Position numbers and translations under genes: made by a program. Of a stretch of 64,000 nucleotides of DNA, positions 33,501-43,349 are shown one piece after another. The stretch is from Lamellibrachia columna (taxonomy: Eukaryota > Annelida > Polychaeta > Sabellida > Siboglinidae): the NCBI GenBank assembly GCA_963662155.1, contig OY759262.1:15569282-15633281 (forward strand), written 5' to 3'. The notes beneath the pieces were generated by a model, which ran no database searches, was not told the origin of the DNA, and saw only the letters and a program-made list of their open reading frames with translations. Positions within the stretch are counted from its first letter, which is position 1. The number at the start of each line of letters is the position of its first letter.

Positions 33501-36500
33501 GTTAAACCAGTCACAAAGCTATGGATGAATGCAAATGTTCGTGACACAATCTTGGCATGCATACTGCATTGCTAGTAGCAAAATGGAGAGTGCCACAAAT
33601 TGACATTTCATGAACTCTCAGTACATGAAAATGCATAATCTCACATAGAAATAATTGTTCATAAATGAACAGTTCATTTAGAATTACAAATGCCAACCTA
33701 TTTAAAATTGAAAAGCAACTGCAACATTCAAAAGCAGTAAGAAAAGGAGATGAATTTATGTATAACATTTATTATAGAAAAGTGATTACTAGAAAACTAT
33801 ATGTTTGAGGATCTGGTGAGTACATCTTACACCAAAACTAAGTACTATGACTATAAAATTATATAGTAGATACATACGCTCATCGACGAACACAGAGGAG
33901 GGGAGGCAGGGTGCACGCCCTCGTCTGAAATAATAACGCAAGTTGTCATTAGCTCATCTACTAATTACCAAAGCCAGACAATAATAAATACAATTCTGGA
34001 GCAGTTAGATAAAAATCACCCACCAGAGTATTCTGGAATGATCTAGATTTAAAATCACTGTTGTGTTTAGAATCTTGTCATCATAATTCATATTTGAAAG
34101 TGTAGAAAAAAAAATTTCTTTGGGAATAATTGTGATATGGACGTACACATAGTGAAATATTTTACTAGTATTATATAGTAGTATTATATTAAATCAAGTT
34201 TTAAAAAGTCTATAAACATACCAATGATCACTGTAAGGTGTATGATATTGTGATACTAAACAAACATGTAAGGGTTATTGTTTAATCAATTAATTTCTCA
34301 AGACAACAAATCATTTTGGCTTTAGTTCTGATTTGTAATGAATATTTTTCTGATAACTAAAATATGTATAATTAATTTATGCCACTGCAATCAATGTAAA
34401 GGGGCCTTTGCTCATAATTGCATTCTAACATGACTAACATGAACAATCATGCTCACAACGTCATTGCATTCTAACATGACCAATGCTCACAATTCCATTG
34501 CATTATAACATGACCAATGCTCACAATGTCATTGCATTCCAACATGACCATTACTCACAATACCATTGCATTCTAACATGACCAATGCTCACAATGCCAC
34601 TGCATCCTAACATGACCATTACTTACACTGTCATTGCATTCTAATATGACTGTTTCTCACAATGCAATTGCATTCTAATATGACCAATGCTCACAATGCC
34701 ATTGCATTCTAACATGACCATTACTCACAATGCCATTGCATTCTAACATGACTGTTGCTCACAATGCAATTGCATTCTAGCATGACCAATGCCCACAATG
34801 TCATTGCATTCCAACATAACCATTGCTCAAAATGTCATTGCATTTAAACAGTTAACATGACCAATGCTCACAATGCCATTGCATTCTAACATGACCCATG
34901 CTTGAAAACCTTGAATCTTGTTGTCGCTGGAATAGTGGCACCTGACATCCGCTGTAGCAACTGATGTCTCGCACTAGCCCGCCCATTTGGCAGCAACCTT
35001 ACAGACACAATTTATAAAACACACTTCCAAAGTTATGCAATTTGGATTACCTGTTTGGTTTGATGGGTCAGGGGAAACTGGAGGAATCTGCAAGTTACAA
35101 CACAACTCAACCTCTTAAAATTAAACATTTCAAAAAATTTACAATGTCAACATAGTTAACATTTTAAATGTCCATATATTTAAAAATGAAAATATTGAAA
35201 CTTGATCTATGTAAATGTTAAAATATCAATGCATTAAGCATATTTAAAATATCAAACAATTTAAAATTGAAATGTTGGCCCATTTAAAATGCTGCCTAAT
35301 TTATAATGAAAACCCATATAAAGTTATCCTATATCAAATCGAAAATGCTAACCCATCGAAATTGCCAAATTATTTTTTATTAGTTTGGAACCATTATACA
35401 AGTATAAGAGAGACAACTTAGATGTATTGTCATAACTTATGTTATAGAAACTGCTTTTAAATAGAGGATAAAAATATATATTTTTTATTTTAAACCGATG
35501 CATGAAAAATAGGTAGTAAACATTGTGTACGTAGTACTACGTACGTCCAGTGAGAGAGAACTCCGTACAGGACAGACTTGTGCTGAAATTATAACATATA
35601 CAAGTTGTCATTCAGATAGCTTATAACAATCAGTGCCAGTCAAACTGCCAAATAATAGATTCCACAATAAAATAAAAATTATCACTCATCTGAAGTGATC
35701 ATGGTAAAACTTAATTTTCTGGGTAAATTAGTTTATTTACTTGATGGCCTGAAACAAATGATCAGTCTGTTTACTGTGTTTGTAGTTACTGTGGTGGTAT
35801 CGTGCGTGCGTGCATGCGTTTGCATAGTGCGCAGTTGCTAACTTGCTATGCTAAATATCATTTGTGCTGCTGCGCGTACACCTTAGAACTACTGACAGAG
35901 ACATTCCAAGGACACACCTGTACACCTTAGAACTACTGACAGAGACATTCCAAGGACACACCTGTACACCTTAGAACTACTGACAGAGACATTCCAAGGA
36001 CACACCTGTACACCTTAGAACTACTGACAGAGACATTCCAAGGACACACCTGTACACCTTAGAACTACTGACAGAGACATTCCAAGGACACACCTGTACA
36101 CTTTAGAACTATTGACAGAGACATTCCAAGGACACACCTGTACACCTTAGAACTATTGACAGAGACATTCCAAGGACACACCTGCACAATTTGCCCAGGG
36201 CAGAAGTACACATAATGAGTGCTGCATGTACCAGGTAATTATGTTATATGTTTCCACTTTGTTTCATACTCATTACACGAAACAATTCAACCTATGTTAT
36301 ATCCACTACGACATGCTAGCTCATTTGTACAAATTTGTTATTTAATTTTGGTGAAATCATGGGACAAACCATTACATCATTTTTGACTGGATTCAGTCAA
36401 AATTCGACTAGAAATTGGCAAATTTGGTCTGGTTCTACCCAGCAAACGTGTAACATTCACAGGACATTCTCTGGAAGTCCCCCTTGGCTATGGTAAATAT

Positions 36501-37905
36501 GTTTTGGGGATATTGTCATGGTATTTTGTTACATTGAATATAATCCATGTAAAATTTTAAATACATAATAAAAATCATAAATCATTAGTAAATAAAAGAT
36601 CTAAGCGCTATTCATTTAGTAGTACTTCACACTAAACATGAAAGTAATTGTGCAACAAACACATAATGTTCGCAGGATGTTTCATGAAGTTCCCTGTTGG
36701 CTATAAAAATCAGTTACTATATATTATTGGTTTTGTGTTTGCTTTTATTCATTTGGTGTTTCTTGTTAAAAGAAACGATACACTTTCTTGTGAATCACCA
36801 ATAATTAACATGCCTTATTCGATATAATTTTGATAGTTAATTGATATTATAAAGGTTCCTTAAAGATTCTGTAAGTACGTTTAGAGTTTCTTCAAGTATT
36901 TTGTAAGAATGTCTGATAAGAACGTTCAGGGATAGACGAGAAAACTTTGCATCAGGGAATGTTCCCAGAACTTTCTCTCCAAATATTTTTATAACCAATC
37001 AATTTTTTAACCATTCTGGGAAGCTTCTAAGAACAATTTGCTGTTAGCTGGGTATAAAGTACAGCATAACGCTATTGACACTTTCACAAGTTACCTGATC
37101 AAAAGATCTAAGTCGATTCCTTCGATGATTTTAACAAACACACATCAGGGCTGGGGTGAATTAAAAAATGAACTGGAATTATTAAATTAAATTCCTGAAT
37201 TTGAATTGAAAGATTTTCACCAAGCGGAACTTTAATTGAAAGATTTTTGAGTAAATTGAATTGGAATTGAAAGGTGGGTATGGTGGGGTGTGATGAGGTT
37301 ACTTTGAATTCAATACAGGTTGCAGCTCCTGCTCTAAGATAATGTTTGTTGTCTGCCTGCACATATCTGAAACCATGCCCTTTGTGTGTGCTAGGAATGT
37401 GTGAAGCCATAGCCACCCCAATGGAGCATCCCAACAATTAGTACTGGTGTAATTGGCTTGCTACTCCTGCATTGTTTCATTGAGCATGTATTTCTGAAAT
37501 CATAAAATGATCAGCCTACTGGTCTTTTCATGTTGTTTGAATAATGGCTCAGCCATTGTCTGTACATTGTTTACAATTACTAGCAGTTGGAATAACATGC
37601 AAACAAACCTGATATTTTGTAAGTTTGCAGCAATAGAATCAACCGAGGAGAGAGTATTAAGTACCTGACAACTTCTTGTTGATGACACAATTTTTACACT
37701 TACTGGCAAGTCTTTTGAGTTCAGTTATTCCATCATCCTCCTCATTCTGTGGTTCTAGTGGCTGCCTCCTGTAAAATTCTTCCGAGGTTGAGTTTTGTAT
37801 ACTTCCTGAAGCCATGGCGGGTGTAGTTGAATCTTCTGTGGCTACAGTTTCACTGTGAGTCGTGTGACCTTCAGCTCCATCTGGTGGCTGGCGTTCTTCC
37901 ATCAT
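24536..37905 (-). CDS. Death-domain adaptor-like protein, 6 exons
   Basis: I rebuilt a 246-aa protein. Exons on the minus strand: 37905-37704, 35582-35545, 35087-35051, 33924-33878, 33333-33288, 24906-24536. Sizes are 202, 38, 37, 47, 46 and 371 nt; every border is GT..AG and all phases agree (741 nt with stop). Exon 1 starts MMEERQPPDGAEGH and is acidic and Ser/Thr-rich with no known domain. Exons 2 to 5 are tiny, proline-rich linkers (PVSPDPSNQ, HPASPPLCSSM). Exon 6 carries a death domain at about residues 155-246, with Trp183 in NWKHIADKYGVTHEKI. Death domains mediate homotypic assembly in apoptosis and innate immune signalling. No known family member is recognised. Intron 5 is about 8.4 kb because a gypsy element inserted there; exons 5 and 6 are duplicated downstream as cassette b. 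Confidence 0.8.
25062..26436 (-). repeat. 3' LTR of the gypsy element (long form)
   Basis: Minus-strand start TGTGACATAGTCACTT at 26436. It matches the other LTR except for about 786 extra bp (25362-26147) and a 44-bp gacgactt-type insert just before that. The outer end lacks the roughly 58 bp ending ..CTACA that the 5' LTR has, so this LTR is truncated at the host junction. Confidence 0.85.
26437..26452 (-). other. Polypurine tract of the gypsy element
   Basis: On the minus strand caaaagtggggtgga lies directly against the TGTGACATAG start of the 3' LTR. This is the expected place and composition for the plus-strand primer. Confidence 0.8.
26567..28720 (-). pseudogene. gypsy pol: RNase H, integrase and tail
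   Basis: From 28720 to 27083 one frame of 545 codons encodes RNase H (ETDACDKGLGAVL, YTDNNPLTYL), the integrase zinc finger (HNKQGHQG..CERCTLGK, HHCC pattern) and the catalytic core (AIDYIV, IHSDNECNF, PYHPAGNGQCERFNRTL, giving D,D-35-E spacing). An in-frame TGA near 27083 separates a C-terminal tail, which includes a VYRRKR..DVWEGKVYKVV stretch and a further stop near 26855. A frameshift lies just upstream of 28720. Confidence 0.92.
28721..29608 (-). pseudogene. gypsy pol: reverse transcriptase
   Basis: Frames 29608-29399 and 29377-28937 encode RT motifs: QPYRRIPP, CIDYRALN, TTLDLQSAYNQV, MPYGLCSAAATFQRLM and the catalytic YLDDIVIFS. A TGA replaces a codon near 29398 and a TAA follows KKEVL near 28935. 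The connection to RNase H (28720-28930) contains another stop and a frameshift. Confidence 0.92.
29589..30686 (-). pseudogene. gypsy pol: protease region
   Basis: The frame contains the retropepsin-like active site CLMDTGSQVTT, with the catalytic Asp in D-T-G, followed by a long spacer (NGLLGTNVL is a second protease block). It ends at a stop near 29589, where a one-base shift separates it from the RT frame. It overlaps the end of gag in another frame, as is usual for gag-pol organisation. Confidence 0.85.
30512..31554 (-). pseudogene. gypsy gag with CCHC zinc knuckles
   Basis: The start at 31554 (MDQEHIEEVRDELE) opens a coiled-coil-rich gag. An in-frame TGA near 31270 and a frameshift near 31205 break it, and the frame resumes at 31189-30512. 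Two zinc knuckles are near the end: CYFCGKLGHHQREC is intact. CFKYRKPGHMAREC has Tyr where the second Cys should be, so the first knuckle is damaged. Confidence 0.88.
31641..31656 (-). other. Primer-binding site of the gypsy element
   Basis: On the minus strand tggtgtcagaagcagg lies four bases inside the end of the 5' LTR (..CAGCCTACA). It begins TGG, complementary to a tRNA CCA end. The tRNA species is not assigned. Confidence 0.75.
31661..32258 (-). repeat. 5' LTR of the gypsy element (short form)
   Basis: 598 bp, reading TGTGACATAG..CAGCCTACA on the minus strand, with TG..CA termini. It has several substitutions relative to the 3' LTR, so the insertion is not brand new. It lacks the 786-bp segment found in the other LTR. 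Confidence 0.88.
34409..34899 (+). repeat. 33-bp minisatellite in the death-domain gene
   Basis: About 14 imperfect units of the type tgctcacaatgccattgcat followed by tctaacatgacca. It lies in intron 3 (between 35051 and 33924) of the minus-strand gene. Units differ at several positions, so the array is old. Confidence 0.92.
35877..36184 (+). repeat. 44-bp minisatellite, seven units
   Basis: Exactly 308 bp, seven units of tacaccttagaactactgac followed by agagacattccaaggacacacctg. Units are almost identical (one ttt/cct and two att/act changes), so the array is young or homogenised. It lies in intron 1 of the death-domain gene. On the sense strand of that gene each unit contains cag/gtgtgt, a donor-like sequence. 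Confidence 0.95.
36438..37052. mobile_element. MITE-like element with TA flanks
   Basis: Ends are cccagcaaacgtgtaac on the left and, reverse-complemented, cccagctaacagcaaattg on the right, with TA just outside both (36436-36437 and 37053-37054). Inside, two related segments contain caggacattctctggaagtccc and caggatgtttcatgaagttccc. No coding capacity. It lies in intron 1 of the death-domain gene. Confidence 0.55.
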
Positions 37906-38127
37906 CAGTCCTTGCTGTTATCCTATAGGATTTTAACAGAAATTTTAATGATCAATTAGAACGATTTGTCGACTCATTGTATGGGTAACCAAGCCACACT
38001 CCTGATGATGGGAATCATTGCTCGTGAATGGTGATGAAAGACTTGTGTAGACCGGTGGCACATATAGGGTGTGACATTGCGGGAGGTGAGCAAAGCTTAG
38101 TTGCCCATTAGTTTACCATGCTACCAT
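37906..38127 (-). promoter_or_regulatory. Upstream region of the death-domain gene
   Basis: This is the sequence 5' of the minus-strand start codon at 37905, with a stop shortly upstream in frame. I see no clear TATA box. An untranslated first exon further upstream cannot be excluded. Promoter status is inferred from position only. Confidence 0.25.
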
Positions 38128-40400
38128 GCTGTGGTGCAACAGGACCAAGGACATCAAGTTGATGTGATCTACTTGGATTTCATTAAAGTGTTTGATATGG
38201 TCCCTCATCGCAGACTCATCTCAAAACTAATCTCTCATGGCCAAGACCAACAGATGGATTGACAGTTGGGTAACAGATAGAAGACAACATTTAATGGATG
38301 CAATTTTGTGTTAAATGTTGCAGTTCAAAGTTTCTCATGTAAATAGTAGTATTGGTTGTAGGCAGAATAATGTCTTTTGTCAATGTGCTAGCACATTGCA
38401 GTGTGCTACATCAATTGTGTTTTAGGTGTTTTTATATGGAAAATCATATATTACTTTAACACCTAAAGTCTGGGTATCATATATATTTGTTTATAGTTTT
38501 TTATATTCAGTGAATTTAACTTTTTAATTTCCTGAAGTATTCTAAAGTCGATAATGATTAATGTTGTCATCAGTAGTCAGTACTCATACACTTTGCATCT
38601 GGTTCAGAACAGTACTGTAGTGGTAAAAGTGAAATGAAGTATTCAGTATGAAAAATTGCAGTTGATAAGGAAGGAAAAGAACATTTTACACAGGAATAAG
38701 TTTTATGATGACTTGTGAAGATATAGATTTATTGAGATCCCCAATTAATCTGTTTTTGTGTTTAGATAAAAATGCTAACTGCAACGTTTTTGTTTCTGCA
38801 TGGACTATTACTTGATTAGCAGCAGAGACTGCTGTTCATTGCAGTTATCTAAAATAATATGTTGCTGTTATTATAATTCATAATTTTTCTGAAGACATTA
38901 ACATAATATTGATTAAAATGTTGGTATGTCAGTTGTATCACTTTTGTGGCATGGTTTTATTTAGTACTGTTTTTGTTGCCACTTCTTTACAATTACTACA
39001 TAACTGCTCCCTCCTACAGCAGTTTCACTTTATTGTAGAACTTGCTTACTACAATAGGCTGAAAAGCTGAATATTTACAATGCTTCTTTGGGTCAATTGT
39101 TAGTGTTTATGCATAGGAAGTCAACTTGGATGTGCGTAGATGCTACGGAGGGACCTCGTGAACCTCCCTAATTCAACCTATTTGTGGTTGATATGAAAAG
39201 TTGTGATGTCTTCACTACCACATCGATAAGCACATTACAGGAAATTGGAAGCATTTTACTCCATATTTGCTTCAAAGAGGCAAAATGTTTTTTCGTGCTT
39301 CATAAGATATGAACATTTTAATCACCATTAATAGTACTAATACTGACATGTTTTCAGATGCACAGTGACCAAATGTATCATGATCATACAGGTTGCAGTA
39401 AAGATGGTGGTATGCACTGGCCCAATTCCAGCAATGGGGGTTGGCCCAATGTTGGCTGGCATTGGCCCAATGTCAGCAGTGGAGGTTGGCCCAACATTGG
39501 TAGTAAGTGTTGGCTGGGCGTTGGCCCAATGCCATTGGCCCAATGGTGTTATGGTGCAAAATGATGTTGGCCCAATGTCAGGATTCTGACAATGGCCCCA
39601 TGCCGCATTGGGCCAAAATTGGCCCAATACCTCCTTTTTATCTGGGGGTGTACCACAGGGATCAATACTCTACCCAATGTTATTTGTTATCTTGACTTGT
39701 CTTTAGTAAGCTCCCTGTCAAAGTTTGCTGATGACACAAAAACATTGAGGAAAGTTCCTGAGGTTGAATATGCTTTCACTTTCCAGGAAGACCTCCATTC
39801 TATGTACAGCTATATAAATGGAGTCAGGATTGGCAGCTATTATTCAATTTCACTAAATGCAAATGCCTGCATATTGGATACAACCTGAACTACGACTATT
39901 TTATGGGAGATGAATGTATAGAATCGATAGATATGGAGAAAGACCTAGGAGTACACATTCATAAATCACTGAAAGTAAAGGAGCAAGTAAACTATGTAAT
40001 CAAGTAAATAGAATATTAGGGACAATTCGTAGGACCTACACAGACAAAAGCATGAAAAACATCAAAAACTTATACATCACCTTGGTCTGACCTGTCATTG
40101 AAAACTGCCAACAGGCATGGTGCCCATATCTTCAGAAAGATATAGACAAATTAGAAAGTGTGCAGAGGAGGGCCAGTAAGATGATCACTGGAATCTCTAA
40201 GACTAAGTTCTCATATTATCTAAGATTGCAAAAGTGTGGCCTCCTGTCTCTAGATGATAGGAGAAAAAGAGCTGATATGCTTGAAGTTTTCAAGATTATT
40301 AATGGATTTACTGACATAGACACCAATATTTGAGCTAAACCATACTCCCAATCCAGGAAGACACAATAAGTCAATAGTGCGACACCACAGCTGACAGCCA
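38128..40400 (+). mobile_element. Broken LINE (family B), split by an insertion
   Basis: 38128-38310 encodes a relic of the RT palm (DVIYLDFIKVFDMVPH, then WVTDRRQ). 39640-40400 resumes with a GVPQGSIL-like block, ADDTK in another frame, and a CR1-like C-terminal region (RRASKMITG, CGLLSLDDRRKRADMLEVFKIING). Many stops and shifts are present. The two halves are in correct order and orientation, so about 1.3 kb between them was probably inserted later. The family differs from family A at most positions. Confidence 0.75.
39415..39625. repeat. GGCCCAATG-rich interspersed repeat
   Basis: The motif ggcccaat recurs about ten times, direct and inverted (attgggcc), within 210 bp, separated by short variable pieces. 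It sits at the right edge of the segment that splits LINE family B. Frames across it (repeated GPM or WPN) are not genes. Confidence 0.85.
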
Positions 40401-40434
40401 CAAGTTCTTTTCACAGTGAGTAATCAAGCCAAGC

Positions 40435-42025
40435 TTAACAGTAGAACAAATCAGTATCCCACTTGCAAGAGTGTTCAACTTATCATTAAAAGAGGGAGTT
40501 ATTCCTTTTGAATGGAAAGAAGCAAACATCAAACCATTATTTAAAAAGGGCTCGAGAAATAAGTCAGAGAATTACAGACCAGTGAGTTTAATGTCAGTGA
40601 TTTGTAAATTATTAGAAAGGTTAATTAAATACCATATTGTGGACTTCCTTGTTAGGCATAAATTATTAAATTCATCTCAACATGGATTCCTAAAAGCGAG
40701 GTCATGCTTAACAAATATGTTATGTTTTTTTGGAAGAAATCACTAAGTGGACTGACGAGGGATCGCCAGTAGATATTATCTACTTAGATTTTCAGAAAGC
40801 TTTTGACAAAGTGCCACATCAAAGATTACTTAAATTAAAAGCCCATGGTATCGGGGATGGCTTAATTGACTGGATAGAACAATGGCTGACTGACAGAAGA
40901 CAGTGTGTTGTTGTAGATAGAGAAGTTTCAAACTGGAAATCAGTTTTGATTGGGGTACCATAAGGATCAGTATTAGGACCTTTATTATTCTTAATATATA
41001 TCAATGACTTGAATGACAATATAACAAGTAACGTACTCAAATTTGCAGATGACACAAAAGTGTTTAGAAAGGTTAATACTGATGGTGATAAACAACATTT
41101 ACAAAACGATCTAGGCAGATTAGTGAAATGGTCTGAGAAATGGCAGATGCTGTTAAATTTTGGGAAATGTAAATGCCTACATACAGGACATGGGAACTTG
41201 GATGTAAACTATAAAATGGAAGATACCGTTCTGGGTACTACTGTAAAAGAAAAGGACTTAGGAGTTACAATAAGTGCTGATATGAAAGTATCAGAGCAGT
41301 GTGGTATTGCAGCTTCAAAGGGTAATCAAATTCTTGGGTTGATTAGGAGAAATATAACTTACAAGGATAAAAACCTAATTATACCTCTGTATAAAGCAAT
41401 AGTTAGACCTCATTTAGAATATTGTATACAAGAGTGGAGACCATATCGTAAGAAGGATATAGATACACTTGAACGCATACAGTGGCGCTCTCTTGTTGAT
41501 GCCTTATGTGCCACCGGGCACGAAGAGGACTAAGTAAGTAAGTGAACGCATACAGAGGAGAGCAACTAAAATTATTCCAGAACTGAGAGACCTTAGTTAT
41601 GAAGAACACCTGACAGAATGTGGTTTAACAACTCTAGAGACAAGGAGGTTAAGAGGAGATCAGATTGAAATTTTTAAGATATTGAATGGGTATGAAAATA
41701 TTGATAGAAATATGTTTTTCTCTCTCAAGAAAGATAGCAGAATTAGAAGACATAAGGTAAAGTTAGTAAAGGATCAGTGTAAATTGGATATCAGGAAGTA
41801 CTCATTCTCACAGAGGACAGTAAATGAATGGAACAAATTATCTATGGATTATATAACCGCTAGCAGCGTGAATATGTTTAAAAATAAGTTGGATACATAT
41901 CTCAGGAGGGCGGGTTACACGTAGACAAACACTGATGGACTCTCGATAAGCCAATGGCTTCCTTGTCGACTTGCCATCTGGGCCTTTGGCTTGTATGGCA
42001 AATCTTGCTTGTTAAATCTTGCTAA
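40435..42025 (+). mobile_element. CR1/L2-like LINE, copy 2 (family A), broken
   Basis: A longer copy of the element at 3891-4958. It includes the upstream RT part (WKEANIKPLFKKGSRNK, NYRPVSLMSVICKLLERL, HGFLKARSCLTN, IIYLDFQKAFDKVPH), then GVP..GSVLGP and FADDTK. Damage: a one-base shift in the T run near 40726-40732, a TAA in place of the Gln codon of VPQGS near 40962, and a 61-bp foreign insertion at 41483-41543. The frame then continues to GYT and a stop at 41924, followed by the family UTR and the aaatcttg-type tail. Confidence 0.92.
41483..41543 (+). mobile_element. 61-bp LINE 3' end with 12-bp target duplication
   Basis: The insert lies between two copies of gaacgcatacag (41471-41482 and 41544-41555). 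It encodes the last codons of a different LINE (WRSLVDALCATGHEED, then stop) and ends in taagtaagtaagt. It is a severely 5'-truncated, dead-on-arrival retroposition into LINE family A. The uninterrupted site is visible in copy 1 at about 4473-4490 (gaacgcatacaaaggag). Confidence 0.9.
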
Positions 42026-42532
42026 AAAAGCGACTGTGTCAATGCACTAACAGTAAACAATTCCAATAAAAAATATAAAAATTATTGTCAAAACCACTGG
42101 TGGGGGGGGGGCAGTCAGTAGGTTCCCTGCCCAAAGGCCAAACCCGTTCAATGACAAAGTATGTATAGGCCCTATATGGCTATACTAGCTATTGTACCCC
42201 AGTATAATATAATCACTGTTGCCAGACTAGGCTGATAACCAATCACACTTACCGAAACAGGTTCAAGAAACATGGCGCAGAGTTTGGGCAAATTGTTACT
42301 TGGGCTGCTGCTAGGGAGAAACGATAAGTACGAAAGCGAAAGTGGTCATCTATGTGGTTATGTGTGAGGCTCCACCTGGCGGATATTAGGTATCATAACC
42401 ATTGCAGAAGTTTCAAGTTTCCAGATTTGATAGGACATCTCCTGAATTACAACAAAATGATTAAAATCTTCCGATCTCTTGTATTTAAATGAAGCGTGCA
42501 TACCCCGCTTTCCTGTCATTTCTGCCTACCGT
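42026..42532. other. Spacer, nothing firmly recognised
   Basis: Includes a G run near 42102 and a 31-codon frame at 42272-42367 (MAQSLGKLLLGLLLGR..) with a hydrophobic start but no family match or obvious splice. I do not call it a gene. Confidence 0.35.
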
Positions 42533-42770
42533 CCCGTGGGGAGCGGTGGCCTAATGGTTACAGCACCCGCCTGTCGATCGAGAGCACGGTGGTTCGATTC
42601 CACCTCCGCCGTTTCGAAGCTTGGGCAATTTCGTTCACCCCACTTTGCCCGTGTCTTTCGGAAGAGACACTAAAAGCCGTTGGTCCAAACTCCTGCGTTA
42701 GCTCAAGATTGGGCTGTTTGGAGTATAACTACTTGAGACTTGAGACTTGAGATTGTGGTTGATATCAGCG
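42533..42770 (+). mobile_element. tRNA-derived SINE (plus strand)
   Basis: The tRNA-like head has A box TGGCCTAATGG (42547-42557) and B box GGTTCGATTCC (42591-42601). A core follows: cgtttcgaagcttgggcaat and ttcgttcaccccactttgcc, then gccgttggtccaaactcc and a gagacttgagacttgag run. It is nearly the same as the antisense copy at 18830-19034. Intact internal promoter boxes mean it could still be transcribed by RNA polymerase III. Confidence 0.88.
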
Positions 42771-43349
42771 CCTCTTGTGATTAAATCAAATTGCACCCAG
42801 AACGGTGATTTTTTTTTTACCTGAGCTTTTTTTTGATATGTCGGAAGTTAAAATACAATTGCCACACAGAAATATCATTCAACCACGTTCGTCGCCAATT
42901 TTTCGTCAGTACCGCAATTTTTCTGTTTCATCTGGTGCGAATCGATCTGAGTGTGCTCTGTGGCCACATGGTGGCGCCACATGACGGATCCAGAACTACC
43001 CAATTTCATCAGAACCTTGACCTTTTATAGTTCCAAAGTTTTTAACAGTCGCTGGGCATGACCAGGTAACGGTTTCGTTGTTTTCACGTTGTCGCAGATG
43101 TTGTGTTTGTTAACTATATATTATAATTCATACACACAAAATAACCATTCATGGTAACGTAATGCACGACTGTCTTACAACGGCAACGCTGTCAACAACA
43201 GTTCGTGATGTTGGCCACCTGTCCTGGTCCAATCTGATCCTTGGCACCTAGTGGCTAATACTAGTAGACTGAGTCTTTTGCGTCCAACCCAAATACGCCC
43301 CTCCCCCTCTCCCGCGCGCTGGCATGTATATTTCGTCGTTTTTGCAGCA

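Larger units (their letters stand above)
24263..33829 (-). repeat. Tandem duplication unit 2 (death-domain cassette a), split by gypsy
   Basis: This is the paralogue of 21687-24233. It reads in the same order but is opened at about 25061 by the 7.2-kb gypsy element and resumes at about 32262. Compared with unit 1, about 30 bp of host sequence (gcaatttgctagaaaaacc and neighbours) is missing at the insertion point. Confidence 0.9.

Noticed and set aside
35877..36184. CRISPR-like array
   Set aside because: It is a simple tandem repeat without spacers in an animal genome. The same applies to 34409-34899 and 52289-52750.
37146..37290. Possible hAT left end (cagggctgggg) with aatt-rich body
   Set aside because: I could not find a matching right end or a target duplication.
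42272..42367. 31-codon frame with a hydrophobic start
   Set aside because: Too short, no family match, no clear donor site, and placed between a LINE and a SINE.
43251..43349. N-terminal extension of ABCB10
   Set aside because: The extension would need a GTG start. The first in-frame ATG at 43350 gives a good mitochondrial presequence.
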